From: Mactromeris polynyma
Lineage: Eukaryota > Mollusca > Bivalvia > Venerida > Mactridae
NCBI GenBank assembly: GCA_032209605.1
Contig: JASFXZ010000079.1
Location: forward strand, 124,001 to 188,000
Length of the DNA stretch: 64,000 nucleotides
Direction of reading: 5' to 3'
Part shown: piece after piece, positions 27,801 to 42,800 of the stretch
Layout: each line of letters starts with the position of its first letter
Numbering within the stretch: the first letter of the stretch is position 1
The notes under the pieces: model-generated
What the model was told of the DNA's origin: nothing
What the model saw: only the letters and a program-made list of their open reading frames with translations
The model's database searches: none
Translations under genes and position numbers: made by a program

Positions 27801-30800
27801 GTGCGTTTGGAAATGTGATAGCATTCTCTTTTAGGTGGCCATTAACCCTGTTCAAGATGATTTTCTCGAATATTTTGCAGAATGCTGGAATCAGTGATAT
27901 AGGGCGATAACTTGTGGGTTCGGTTTTAACCTTGCCTTTGCCTTTGTAGATCGGTATGATAATGCTTGTTTGCCAGTCATAAGGGACATTAAGCTCGAGT
28001 AATATTGCATTGAATAGTGAGGTCAGCATGAATTTTACTGGATTTCCGCCGTTGATCACATGCTCATTAAGAATTTGGTCGTGCCCTGGGGCTTTATTGC
28101 GCGATAGATTAGTAACTATTTTATCAAGTTCTTGCTCTTCGATGGGTCGGAGTAGTAATTGAGCGTGAGAGCTAGGGGGTCTTGTGATATAGTCGTTTAG
28201 TTCCGTTTGGTAATCGAAAGGCAAGTCATCGCCATTATTGTGGGTACCGAAAACACTGTTATAGTGCTGGAAAAATCCTCGTATAACGTCGGAATCATGA
28301 TAGCTTCGACCGTTAACGTTGAGGGAATTGCAAACTTCGAAATTTGATCCACTCTTACGTTTCAGTAATTTCCAAAACAAGTTGTAGTCGGAATCCGCTG
28401 CTTTGTTTAACCGATCAAATATTGCATTCTCGTGTTCATTGATACGACGTTTTTGTAGGCGCCTGAATGCTCTTTTCGCTGCTTTGTAATGTGTAAAGGA
28501 GTCGTGCGTACGGGACCTTGGACGTCCTTGTTGTAACCAAATCGAGCGGGAATGCCTTGCTTGCGCATGCGCGTGTTTTAGTTCCGGACACCAGTAAGGT
28601 TTGGCAGCTTTGTTTAGCTGGGCTTTCGGAAGATGCTTTTCAGCTTCACGAATAAAGTTAGAGATTGCAGAATTGAGAATATCAGGCCCGAGACTGTCGA
28701 TATTGTGCGTATTTAACATTCGTTTGACTTGATTATCAATTTCTTTTGTGAAGTTCGAGATGTGTTCGGGGGTACATTTGGACCAGTTTATGTTGGGGGT
28801 GAGGGTCGATTTTCGGCGAATTCTCTCACCTTTTATGTTTACCTGGAATAATATTGGTAAATGGTCTGATGTAAGAATTTCGTGGGGTTCTACTACACTA
28901 TAACTCAAACACAAGTGGCTGGAGGTATTCTCAATGAGTACGTGGTCGATGTTAGTTCTGGTGGGAACAAAGGTGTACTTGTTGCTATTAAACAAGTTAT
29001 GGAGGGAAACTAAGTTGTTGTTACGGGCGAAATCGGAAAGAATTTTGGATTTATGATTCGGGAAACGTTTGGTATCTGTGACAAGCTGGGCGTTAAAATC
29101 TCCTGCAAATATAACAGATCCAATTTTACAGTAGTGTGACATAAGTGATTGAACATCACATAAAGATTCCTTATACGAATTAACATCATTGTCAGAAGGA
29201 AGGTATACACAAAATACATAGATTGGTACATCGCAACTAAGCTTGAACTCTAACCCTAATATTCTATCATTGTTAATATTGGGCAATACAGATACATATT
29301 TTCTAAGTGTTTTACGTATAAGTATAGCAGTTCCTGCTTTACCACATTTCAGATGACCATAGTTATCAGTATTATTGTCATAAGTATTTACATGATAATA
29401 GTCACTGTGAATAGATTGCAGAAAATCTTGAGATCTATATAAAAGTTTGTGTTCTGTTAACAAAGCTAAATCAATGTTATTTTTGTCTAATTGTTCGGAG
29501 AGGCTATATGCTGAGGACATTATGCCTCTAACGTTCCAACACAGTAGGTTTAACAGCATAACTGATAAAACCAATTGAAATGATAAGTAAATAATATTAG
29601 GCATTGCACAAATAATCTAATAATGCGGGTACTAACAAGTTAATTGTCGATCGAGTCACGATCCGAGTCACGGTCGTCACGACCGTCAGCGTCTCTATGA
29701 ATATCACTGTTGTCACGGTATCGGTAGCTATGATGATCGTTGTAGTTTCTGCGGTAGTTGTTGTTATGATAACGATTGTCATAGTTTGTATAAGCTGGGT
29801 GCGAAGCCGTGCTCTCGTTGTAATGATGATCACGGTCATTATCGCGATCATAATCTACGTTGTCATTTGAGCGCTGTTGGAATCGAGGAGGTCTATCTTT
29901 GTTGCGCTGCTGGGATTTCTCTCTCTCCCAGTCGGGTTTGTTGATCCATTTGCGACAGGTAATATCGGATGGCCAGAAGCCGCTTCTATTGATAATGTGT
30001 TCATCATCATAGAATATGTTCACTTTCGCTGCCGAGCCGTTTTTCCCTTGGTATATAGTAATGAAGGTTGGTGTCACGTTTTTATATGTCATAAAATCGT
30101 AAATATCCTGTTTGGTTACCTCTCTGTCGATGTTACTGAGAAAATAAGACCGTGTTTTCTTACGTCTCACCGCCTTAAAACCTGTAGTGAGATTGTCATC
30201 ACTTGCTGTATCAGGCTTTTGATCGTGTTTTGTTTTCAGATGTCCGCTAGGTATATCGGTCACATTAACGTTGATGGCGGGAATACTTTCGTCCTTGTTA
30301 ATGCCGATATCTATGGCTGTTGGAGATGGTATGTCATTCGGTTTTAGCTGGTTTACGGTATGTAAAACAGCACTGTAGCTTGCACGCTCGTTAGTTGGTG
30401 TAGTAGAAGATGTGCTAGGTACAGGTGGTTTATGTTTGTTAAGAGATGGACGCTCGTCGAGGAAGCGTTTATTCATGGTAGATATCACTGTTTCCATTCG
30501 AGCACAATCATCTTTTAGTTTGCTAGTTTGTGATACGGAGTTCGCTATGGTTCCAACACGCGAGAGAACACTGTTTATCGATCCGTGCATAGTTCTAAAC
30601 ATTACGGTTACTTGGTTGACATCGTTCCGTATGTTTTCGAGCAGTGTTGAGTCCATTGCTTGTCTCTTTTTGATATCCCCTATGTCACTTTGCATGTTAG
30701 ACAGCATGCCGTAAATGTCCGGGAATGAAAAAGGGTTTTCATTGACGTCGTCGACGAGTATTGTGGCGTCGGTGTTCGCTGTACAATCACTTGTAAAGAC

Positions 30801-33800
30801 AGTTTGTAAATCACGACTGTTTATCCCTTGCGTGAAAGAGTATAACGTGTAACAATCGACGGCACATTTCTCTTCTTTGGTTCCTGAAGATGAATTACGT
30901 CTGTTTACAAGAGTAGTTTGGGGGCAGTTGGGGAATCCCTGGGCCCTTTCTGCTAGTCTTTCTCTATAGTCGCTGATTTTGGAATAATCCGAGTGGCAGA
31001 AACTTAGGATTTCGCCTATGTAATCGTCTCTTGTGAGTCCCTCGAGACCGTTGTCTAAATCGGCGTAGAAGCGTTGGGGGCGTATCGGTTGAGAGTACTC
31101 AAAGCTGTCATCTGATTCAGGTGTGTCAGATATATTTTCATCAGTGGCTAATTCTTCCTTGATCTTTAAAAGGTTTTCATTAATTCGGTGTCTCGAGTTA
31201 AGGGGAGTAGCTCCTCCTTTCATACTGCGTCTAGCAGCCATGGTTACCTCCCTTTGTCGATTGGAGATCAATATTGACTATCAATAATTGTTGTTCAATA
31301 GAGCGTGACGATTTTCGTGACGTGACCATTGGGCGGGATAATGACCACTAAGTCTTCCCCCACCCACTAAATCACAATGGTTAGTTAAAATGTCAGCAAA
31401 TCACAATAAATCGCTCGAATTTCACCTGGACTCGTATCTGTAGCTGTGGCTGCTACTTTATTGTCATCACAATGGATTTTTCATCTTACGAATCGGCGTA
31501 AATGTTTTAGGAAAACATTTTGTTTCTATGGTAAACAAAACACGTCTTTACGATAAGGCCGCTTACGCATTATGTGTATGTAGCTGTGGCATTATCAGCA
31601 CAATATGGCAGGTTCAAATTGTTGTTTTAATAGTATCCACTTTAGTCCTTTGGTTTCTATTCAAGTTAGTGACCGGAATTACGGCTTTTATGCCGAACCA
31701 TATACATGTATCTTCATGACCGTACGACCGGAATTTAACCACTTTTCATTGAAACGACCGACTACTAACATTAAATGCCTGTTAAGCCAGGTTATTATCC
31801 CATCATGACGCTAATGACATTTAAACACCAGTAATTGGCCGTGAAACAGGCAAGTAACCCGAGGCTCGACATTGTTTCGCTTATAATCAACAGCAACACA
31901 CCGTAATAACGGTATTTAAACCAAACCGTGTATATGTCCGTGCTACTGATATAAAACAGTATTGTTTAGGTGACCGAAATAACGGTTGTTTGTTCAGTTA
32001 TTTTCGATTAAAGATGTTGTTGTCCGCTATACTCGCATTCATCTAAAAGTGAACGGTTTTGATTACAATTAACGGCATTTAAACCCAACCCAACAATTTA
32101 TCCCCGGTAAACGACCGTATCATCAGTTTTTAGACCTAACCGTGTCGTTGTTTTCAATGCAGACTCTTCTCTACCATGTATACAATCGTATAAAATCAGT
32201 ACTGCTCTATAGTTAGAAGTTTGTAATGTCTATCGATTTCTGCTATCTCATATCTAACACAATCCTAGCCTGGTTATATACAGTTCCCTCTTGGGAGGCA
32301 GATTTCAAATATAAACATGGAGATCGATCTATTCTTTCATGTTTACTGTCGTCTGCTAAGCGTTTAAACCCATTTATGTGACAGTTTACCCGGCTAATGT
32401 TTCAATGTGTGCATATTGCCATTAATGGTGAATACTATTGCACATGTTCTTGCACTAATTTCTAAATTGAATTCATCTAAAATTCTCGACCGAATTTTGT
32501 GAAAATGCCTTTAGACCCCCGACCGAACCACCAAGTTTCCATCGACTCAATGTTTTTGGTCTTTGACGCCGGGTGATCTTACAAACTTCTATTATTGGCA
32601 ATTACAAGGCAATACACATGTACATGTAAGTGCAATCTTTGATATTGCATATTTGATGATGTTTTAACTACATGTAAATGCATATTTTGAGGTAATCAAA
32701 TGAACATAAAATTAGCAAAATATTTCTTTAAGCTGGTCAAGGGTTAGCATTATTCAGGCTATGCAACTGACTATTGACCCAGGAGGTGACAGTTGACCGA
32801 GTATACGCTGAGGTAATACATTGATTGGATGTGCATCAATTGTTATTTTATCTGGGTGAACATTTTCAATCCATCGACTATCTTAAATAATAGATAGCTT
32901 TTTATTATAATCAATAACAAGGCAAAAAGTCAATGAAGATTTATAAGTGTGTTACTCATATCCCTGAGTGTATAACCAACACGTGATCCCTCACACAGCC
33001 TATCTGACATTTGCATTAATATAGGCACAGTACAGAGCATCACAGTTTGGGGGACGCAAATTGTGGCTGTGTTGAGGGTTTTTTGCTCTAGAAAGATGAA
33101 TTAATTTGGTAATGGTTGAAAGATAGTTGGTTGCTTAGCAGGGATGGCCCTCTACATGTAACTACGAAAGAGCGGTGGCGATGTCACTATTAATAATTTA
33201 TATATTTCCTATAACTATAATATCAATTAATATGCATTAACAAAGAATGAACTCATAATGTATTTATCCGTATTTGTTGAACAAAGATGTTTGTAATGTA
33301 AAAAACTTCAAGTTGATGTAACAATCAGGCTATTTTACAAGTGTGGCGTGTTAGTAATATGGAAAAATAAGATATTTTTCAATCGGTTATACATTGCAAT
33401 GGTTCTTATTAGAGATGTTTAGCCAAAGTAACAACAATACTGGATGAATCCAATTCAAACATTTAATGTTCAGATGAGCCAGATAATCTTTAACAGGAAG
33501 TGTAATGTAATTGCGATTTACAAATATTGTTTAGGTATTGTGAATGTTGCCGGAAGTGAATAACGCTAATAATTAACAAGAGCTGGTACCCGCATGTGCA
33601 ATTTTGTCACATGAAATATATTACATGTCTGGTTCCGATGTTTAGAGGCGCTGTATTAAATCCTAGAATAAACAATAATGCCGAGAAGAAATCAACTGAA
33701 CCTTGTAAAATGTTACCAAAATGGTTATAATGTCTCCTCAATGCATTGCGTAAGGTACATACGTAAGCGTTATTGATTACTGTCGAATTTCGAAATGTCT

Positions 33801-36800
33801 AGAGCGGGTGTCCTCCATAATGTACGTAATTTATCAGAATTTTGAAACTAGTTAGACGCATTCATAAGTTCACGTATTGAGAATGGATTCAAAACAATTT
33901 TCTGTATACTTAGTTTACATCGATTCTGAGACAAGTGCTTACAACTTGAATGAATCATTCTTGATTCCTGTTTTTCTGGGTTCATAGCAAGCACTAGTCT
34001 TAGCGCAAAAGAACAGAAGACGAGTCACGCCCATTGCTGGATTCGATCCCCAATCTCCCGATTTCCGGCACCAACCAGCATACTGTTGTATATTACATGT
34101 GTACGTGATTGTAGCAATTATTTGGGGCAGTACTTATGTACAATGCAATCTCACCAGAGCAATGCCCTTTAAGATATACAAAGTGTGACTGTTGTTTAGA
34201 GGTTGTTGCTCTCGAGAGGTTATTTGACTTGTTCAGTGATAGATTCCTTCCAATAATGATTTCCCCCATATTGTCACACTCAATTCTACTTATTTGTTCT
34301 TTGTGGTCGTAGAGACCATTCCTTGCACCACTATTTCCAAAGTGTACCCTAGCACCTAATTGGTGCCTAGTATATTTTCCCAGGAGTCTTAGTGGGGAGA
34401 CAATGTATTGTGCATGCGGCGTTCCCTGTCATACATAGTGTTAGTGCATATTTTGAAAATAAGCTGTTATGATTTATCGATTTAGCATTATAATTATGCG
34501 TTTTGTATAATTTTAAATCTAATCATATCTCATAATCTGTAACTCTTCCAATTATACAAAATCGTCGAGTCGCTATGTTTTTTCTTTATTATTTGTTGTT
34601 GGGCAGTCCTGTTGTGTACCCCCAGTTTCAGTTCTTTATACCCCTCCATATTCTTTATTTTACTTCGTACCCTTGGGATAAATATAGAGGCGCTCTATGT
34701 TTCGGATGTGCTCTCCTTATCCCTAGCGCGATTCATCTCAATTTTTATAAACGCTTGATACACTTAACGTTATTATATATTTTATAAAAGAATGTAGCAA
34801 TATAATGACTGACGATTAATTAATGAGTTACAAGTATAAAATAATATTGACGCCAAGTATGGAAGTGGCACACAAAGAGCATGCAACCAACTCAAAACTA
34901 CAAGGATACATGCACATATAAATGTACAGTAAAACCTCGATAATAAGACCACTCTTGAGACCCTTGAAAACTGGTCTTCTAATTGAGATGGTCTTAATAT
35001 TGAGATTGAGGTTGCATAAAGAGCAAGACATTGAAAATGGACTTGAAAATTGTGCTCTTAACTTCGAGGTGGTCTTATTATCGAGGTGGTCTTTAAGTGA
35101 GGTTTTACTGTATATGTATACAATAACAAAGGTAATCCAAGATACTACCTTGTTTGGCCATCAAAACAAACGTAAGAGCGCTGCAATAATCTATGGGATT
35201 ACATTGAAGTGCGGTAAACAAAGGAAACAACTCAATTCTATGCAATAATCGTCTTATATTTAGCGAAGGTCATTATTTATCAAATGAATGATCTCTTGGA
35301 AGCGTACGACATCAGAGGATGGTTATTGTGTCCATGGTCTATTAATTTTACTACAGAGACAAATGATGTTGTCGGATAGGGAAGCATCATGTGACGTCAG
35401 AATTGTCCCTGTGCGAATAATCTTCCAAATAGAACTTGGTGCACTGTCACAATATGCAGTTTGAATAGTCTGTTGAAATAATGGATATCCAAAGTTCTAG
35501 ACTTAGGGGCGATTGTGTTATACTTGCTCTGTCGTGATAAGAACTATGTCTATCACAACGTACAATGCATTACTTCACACATAATCAATCATGTATTGTC
35601 TATGATGTTTGATATTTTAGTGGTTCATCGTACTTATATATTAGTTACTCACATCCATCTCAAAGCAATACATTTCTTATCAAGGTTTAGAACAACATGT
35701 CTCAACATTTACTCAACAGTTTTTTTATGTTTATGGACAATTTGGGAACTTGATTTAATGACTTTTCCTTTGACTTTCTTGTTGTAAAACCATTCTTCTA
35801 GAAGACCCACAAACTCTCATCTTGTCATCTATATTTTTTAGTCTGGAGTATCGATTCTGTGAAATTCCGGCGAGGCCAAATTATGAATATTCTAGCGAGA
35901 TTTGAAATGAAAACTGTATCATTTTTGCGTTGACAAGGAATGCTACAGATGACTTGTTTTTTTGTTTAGTGTTATTTGTTATTTATTTCATGCTGATTTC
36001 GTTCGTACTAACAACAATAGGCTTATATCAAATATGTCATGAATATTGTATTAGAAAATGGAAAATGTCAGTGATACCATATTCAATTTTTGCCATCAAT
36101 TATGTCCATTTCGTTTCCATTATATTATTTATACAATAACAGAACACTATTTGCTCAATGAATAAATCAATAACATATTGTTTATAGAAGAGATATCTCA
36201 TCTAATAACGTCAACGAAAAAGTTAATAAGCGAAAGTATTTGGGTCGATAGAATGAAGGACGGAATTTCTAATAAATTTACGTTTGAATTTACTTCGATT
36301 TACCTATTTTCATATTTTTATAATTGTATCCATTTACGTCAAATAGAAGTACATTACGCATTGCAAATAAGATGACTTGTTTATGTGTTCATATACTTAG
36401 TTAGGAATCGGTACATAGTCAGATCGATTCATATTAATTTGCAAGCATCGTTTGTCACATAACATTCATACGCATGCTCAGAGCACATACGTCGGATACG
36501 TGTTGACAAATGCAAGTAATTGGACAAGGACTTGAAGGATAGGTTTTAGTGGCGACAGCTGTACTTTTAATTAATTTTATGATAACATTTACATCTTTCT
36601 GACATTGTTCGCTAACTCATACTTGAACATCAACTGAGTAGTGTATACAAACTTATAACGAACTCGGATATAACGAAAAATCGGATCGAACAAAATGAAA
36701 TAAATTATTCGACGACGTAATTCTTATTTCAATGTAGTGTTTCACGCTTATGACGAATTCGAATATAGCGTTTGTATATCACAAATCTACAATAAAAATC

Positions 36801-39800
36801 AAATCACTATATGATCATGTACATACTATCAACAACTTGTGTATGTGAGACCGCTGTATTGTCAATATGAATACAAAGAACAAGCTACTACTTTATCTAT
36901 AGAAATGTTGTTTGTTTGCGCTTAATCTACCCACTATATTACACCTCTAGACTGCACTTTTCCTAGTGTCAATTCGTAGTTGAAATACTAAACACGTTTA
37001 TAAAAGTAGCTTTTAAAACAGTAGTTTTGTTAACTGCAACGCTAGATTACAATGACACTTACTACAACTTACTACAACTTATACCATCATCCCCGTTATC
37101 ATCATAGTTATACAGAAGTGTACATTGAATAATAAAGAAAGCATAACACAACATAAACATACTCCACGCCATTTACTAAACAACTAAAAACTTTCCGCGT
37201 CAGCACGGTGACAGTATAAAGAAATAATTATATTTTAATTCTCAAACATAATTTCCTAAGCTTAATCAATTATGAAATATGAATACTAGGGCTGTAGTAT
37301 GATTTATTTTTTGGTGAATGCTTTACACATTTGTAACAATAAAACGCGTTTAACATTTGGATTAAAATGAAGGCTAAGTGAAATAATTGCGTTTTAATGG
37401 CTTTAAGTATGCTTTCCTATGAACATGTCTACACTATGATGGCTGTCACAAAGATGTCTCGCTATTCAGTCACTAGCACTACAATGTATGTATGTAAGTT
37501 CAAAGATTTCTTGTCGTGGTTTGACGTGGTTATTTTTATTGTTATAATTAATCTTTTCCGTTGGTTGTTCACATCACAGAATTATACGAATATTCTAGAC
37601 ATCTTTATTGATTTTGTACAAAATAAGCTTAGGTCATCCTTAAAAATATTCACTTCATGTACCATCGTCTATTGCTTGGATTGATAGGTAGGTCGGTTGA
37701 ATTTAAATATGCTTGATTTGATTTCCTTTAGACACCGACACAATTGCATGAAAAAGCCTAGATACTGAGTCTTGGTCAATTCATTGGTTACATCTGGGTA
37801 TCGTTAAACAAACACTTTTTTATGATGGCCTAAGTCCGTAAATTCACCGTAGAAGTGAACAGTTTTGTATTAAGATACGCGGCTTGTTGACGTTGTTTTA
37901 CAGTATTGTAATAGTTCTATTTCACATTAAAGCCTTGATAAGTAAAAATGATAGGGATGCATTTAGAATTTACGTTGTCATGGAAACGAATTTGTTGACG
38001 TGCTTTTAACGGATTTTGTCTGAGTGATTGAGCGATGTATAATGCTGTTTGATATGTGGCATTATTTGTCATTCACATATACGAATAATACAAACAAGGG
38101 TTTAATTTGCTGCAAATACACATTTTGTACCTGTGAATTGTCTTTTAAACTCATTTTGATATGAAAATATCCGTTGATTGAACGATTATTTAGCGTTTAT
38201 CAATGCGTACAATGCAGCAATATCATGTTAAGTTGTTATCTTGCATCCCTGGGTAAGTTCAAGACATTTGGGCAATCTTACATTTTGCGTTTTTAAATGT
38301 ACTGAGTTTATAAGTCCTTATTTTGAACGAGTTACTTTTAGGTCAATATCAGGAATATATGTTTGTTTAGTCGTCTCTTACATACTCGTCTTAAATACTG
38401 CCCTCCCAGCAAATATTGACCCACAGCAGGAACATGTCCTGATCAAAAGACTAAGAGTGTATCAATATCTTACAAATATCCTTGGCTTTGTCAATATTGC
38501 TTACCTACTTACCGACCGATCTACCTAACGTAACAAAGGGAAGGTCGTAGGACGCCTAAGAAAATCATTTTAAATGAGGTTAAATGATTGATTTTGTTTG
38601 AACATATACTCAGTACATTTAAAGACGCACACTTTTTTACCAACTATACTTCTTTAAATTTCATATTATCACTTCTGAAACTCATTTTTTAATTAAAATA
38701 CTTGTCGAGTGTCGTGAAATGTAGTATATCGTTTGCATACACATGCCATAATATCGTGTCAAGTTGTTTTATTGTATCCTAAAAGTCAGTCAATGAAAAT
38801 TAAGAAATCCCATATTACATGTACCGAGTGTGTCTCTGCTGTATATGCATTCTACATTGTAATTCTATAGTAGTATCGACTTTTGTTTGCTATGAACATT
38901 GTAACATGTTTTATGCAATAAATGATACTGTATAAATGCTACGTTATATTGAGGCGCAATGTTCTATTGTCTTTTCTTCAGTCCTGTGACTCAGGGCCTT
39001 AATTCACAAACTTTATAGGGTCACCCTTTAAGCTTGTTTGATAGGGGGATCTAAAATTATATGTTTTAGGGAGAATGAACATGAATTCATTTGTATATTT
39101 TACAAGTTGTCTTTTACATTATACACAAGACACAATCCTGCACAGAATATCCAAAGCAGTTTTTTGTCGGGGCCAATTTAAGATGGTCGGTCGGGGTGCC
39201 ACAAGACAAATATTGTTAAGTATGGCCTAAATAGCTTCAAAATTACGTTTATCACCGTTAAGAGACAAAGCTTTACAGACTTCCTCGTCAGCCTAAGTCC
39301 TCTCATTATTTGGCACAAAACTGACAACTTTTCATTGTTCCATTTACCACCAGTCGTATCTCACCAGGGAAAGCATTAAACGCGTACATAAACAATATAT
39401 CCCATGCATACATAATGGACGGATCGATTGGGATCTCATATTTATTCCCTGTCAGGAAATGTTCGGCTTGTGGTATACAATAGGAATCAATATTGAATAC
39501 AATTGTACGTTTTCTTTTTCATCTTCTTCACTATACCAGGCAATGTAGTCATTGGAAAGTATATTATCTGTCGTGAGACGGCATGAACTTCACACACTTG
39601 TTCGTGGGAATGCGTGACGTGTTCTGTATTGAAAATCAGTATTGTTCTCATTTTGTGACGAAACAATACGACATTATACACAAGCTATAAATGTTTTAGC
39701 ATCGACTACAAAGAAATATTCGATATTGTTTAGCTCCTGGAACGATTCAGTTTTAGATTTATGCACACTAAGTCATTTCCATTGTAATTCTTTTCTGACA

Positions 39801-42800
39801 CATCTACTCACACACACCTACACGTGACCTCAACGCTTTAGAGTTAAACAAATACTGAGCGAGTTTTCTTTTATTTTTCAAACAAGCGATTGCACTAGGC
39901 AGTGTTGTGTTATACGCAATACGGTATGTATAGCTCACTTGAATAATCATGCTTCTAGATTTGCCGAGTGTCATCAACATCGTTATCATCATCAACATCA
40001 TTGTCATGATCAGAGTTTTCATCATTAAGGACACCAGTAGCAACAGCGATATCATCATCGTCATCATTGCACCATCTTTAACGCCATTAACATCAATATC
40101 ATCATTACGGCATACGCCATTGTTGTACGTGCATCATTTGTGTAGCGTTTATTTTTTGGCCAATAAATTACTGAACAATTTGAAAATATTCTGATTGGCT
40201 AAACAATATTGGCTAACAAAGCTAAGCCTTGTGATTGGCTAAAATGCATTGCAACCAATCAAAGACTTCTGATTGGCTAAACAATGTTGACTAACAAATC
40301 AAAGACATCTGATTAGCTCAAATACACTGCAAACCAATCAAAGATTTCTGATTGGCTAAACAATGTTGACTAACAAATCACAGACATCTGATTGGCTAAA
40401 ATACACTGCTAACAAATCACAGACATCTGATTGGCTAAAAACATTGCAAACAAATAAGATATTTCTTGTTGACTAAATAATGTTGGCTAATAAGCCTGAG
40501 CCATCTGATTGGCTAAAATACATTGCAAACAAATAAGATATTTCTTGTTGACTAAATAATGTTGGCTAATAAGCCTGAGCCATCTGATTGGCTAAAATAC
40601 ATTGCAAACAAATAAGATATTTCTTGTTGACTAAATAATGTTGGCTAATAAGCCTGAGCCATCTGATTGGCTAAAATACATTGCAAACAAATAAGATATT
40701 TCTTGTTGACTAAATAATGTTGGCTAATAAGCCTGAGCCATCTGATTGGCTAAAATACATTGCAAACAAATAAGATATTTCTTGTTGACTAAATAATGTT
40801 GGCTAATAAGCCTGAGCCATCTGATTGGCTAAAATACATTGCAAACAAATAAGATATTTCTTGTTGACTAAATAATGTTGGCTAATAAGCCTGAGCCATC
40901 TGATTGGCTAAAATACATTGCAAACAAATAAGATATTTCTTGTTGACTAAATAATGTTGGCTAATAAGCCTGAGCCATCTGATTGGCTAAAATACATTGC
41001 AAACAAATAAGATATTTCTTGTTGACTAAATAATGTTGGCTAATAAGCCTGAGCCATCTGATTGGCTAAAATACATTGCAACAAATGAGATATCTGATTA
41101 GCTAAACAAGTTTGACGTACAAATCCAAACCATGAGATAGGGTAAATTATTTTGCCATCCAATTTGCTAAAAAGTTAGGGCAAACACATCTGAACCATCC
41201 CATTTGCCAAAATATACGAACAAATATTAGTCATCGATGGTAAAACATCTGTGCCATCTGAATGGCTGTTATTATCCTATAATCACTGATATGTAAGATA
41301 ATACTGTCACGACACAGGCTATTATTTTCTGAACTTTATTATCACAGATGGTTGCTGTATTAGTTCCAGCACGCTATTCTGTGTGTTCATGTTACAAACG
41401 TAAATGTATGACTGAACATTGTTATGTCCAACACATTACGTATCATTGTTTTGATGGTTTTCTTTTGCAATTTGGTTACACACTGACTCTTAGATGTTGG
41501 CCAAATATACTCATCTTAATAGTGTTGAAAATCTTTGACGTTTTACCTCTATAACAGTGCTATACAAAAATGCACAGTATTACTAAACGTTGATAATGAT
41601 TTAATAATAATAATACAAAGAATAATAATATTGCTAATGGTAATCAATGTCAAAAGGTATATAATGATGAAATACTAATAATTACAACAAGGACTTAGAA
41701 ATTTCAATGAATTTTCTCAAACTGAAACAAAATAAATCGAATATATTATATCCTATTATGACAGATCATTACTCAGTTACGCATAAAATAATTACACATA
41801 TGCTGTTTCTAAAATTAGCTAGATAATGTGTTCGTCAGACACACTATAAGAGTGTAATATATGCATTAGTACATCTCCTCGGAAACAACAAAATTAACAA
41901 TCCGAATATAGTGTACTTCTTTAATACAAACAATACATACAGGTATTGTTCTAGAATCTAGATATATCTGCATAGGAAAGTGGCATAACGTATGCTATGT
42001 AATGGATGTATGTAAAACTACATTTTGTATATTACGTACAGAATTTCATTCTTGCCGACAAAAACATTTGTTCGAAGAATTTAAGTCATAAAATGTTGAA
42101 ATGTTTCGGATGTAGTGAAACCTAATGTCATTATCTGTCCGTTATCGACACGAAGCACGCCAGTGTCAATCTCACAGAACGTCATTTTGTAAAATTAAAT
42201 TCGATACTTCCATACTGTCATCTGAGAAGAGAGTAAAATATCATACCGCTTTAAGGGAATTACTTTCATCACGTATTGTAAGATGACTCATGTCAATATA
42301 AACAGCTGTTGCGAAACAGCTAGCATTAATATAACGGTACAAATAGTCTTCTGTCATCTGTTATCGATCTGTACAAAACACGGAGATGAATTGTATTACT
42401 TGTTTCGTGTTTTGTGATGTACTCTCCGCTAATCTTTCTTTAATGGTTCTTTAAACGTTCTAATGGGTCTGTCTTATAGTTTTGTTGTATGTTTTAACGG
42501 GGTACATAATTATGCCCGAGATATGCTTAATGGGCCTAATTTTATATTTTATGCAGTGTTGAATGGGTTCCGTAATTATGTTGGTTATAATTTTACCAGT
42601 TTACAAGTTTATTTCAAAAATTCCCGTAGGCTATAAAGCCCATAGAGGTTACACAACATAATATGGCAAGATGTTTATCAAATACAATACGGAGAAGGTC
42701 ATAATGATACACAATAATCAATATATGATATGTCCAATGTTGTATTTTTTGAAAGTTATAATAATAATATATATAACATATATGGTGGGTAAGTGTGGTA

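Larger units (their letters stand above)
25956..31571 (-). mobile_element. Full-length two-ORF non-LTR retrotransposon (LINE)
   Basis: 5.6 kb element on the minus strand with about 330 nt of 5' UTR, ORF1, a 35-nt gap, ORF2 with AP-endonuclease and reverse transcriptase, about 190 nt of 3' UTR, and a 3' tail of TTGAA repeats (25956-25973 on the + strand). Borders are exact because unit A holds the empty site: TGATT|GAA|ATGTGTATG there against TGATT-LINE-ATGTGTATG here. No target-site duplication; three bases (GAA) are replaced. Architecture (APE, two ORFs, no RNase H, short-repeat tail) fits the CR1/Jockey group; clade not resolved. Both frames open, so the insertion is young. Confidence 0.95.
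25449..35671 (+). repeat. Tandem segmental duplication, unit B
   Basis: Second direct copy, 10.2 kb. Compared with A it has the 5.6 kb LINE (25956-31571), lacks the 1.47 kb segment and has an extra ~95 bp (33971-34065). The matching part is nearly identical up to about 33423; substitutions and indels increase to the right of that. Confidence 0.93.

Noticed and set aside
29877..30347. 156-codon + strand frame
   Set aside because: Antisense shadow of LINE ORF1.
37397..37684. 95-codon open frame with a hydrophobic stretch
   Set aside because: AT-rich hydrophobic codons arise readily by chance; no similarity to channel or membrane families recognised.
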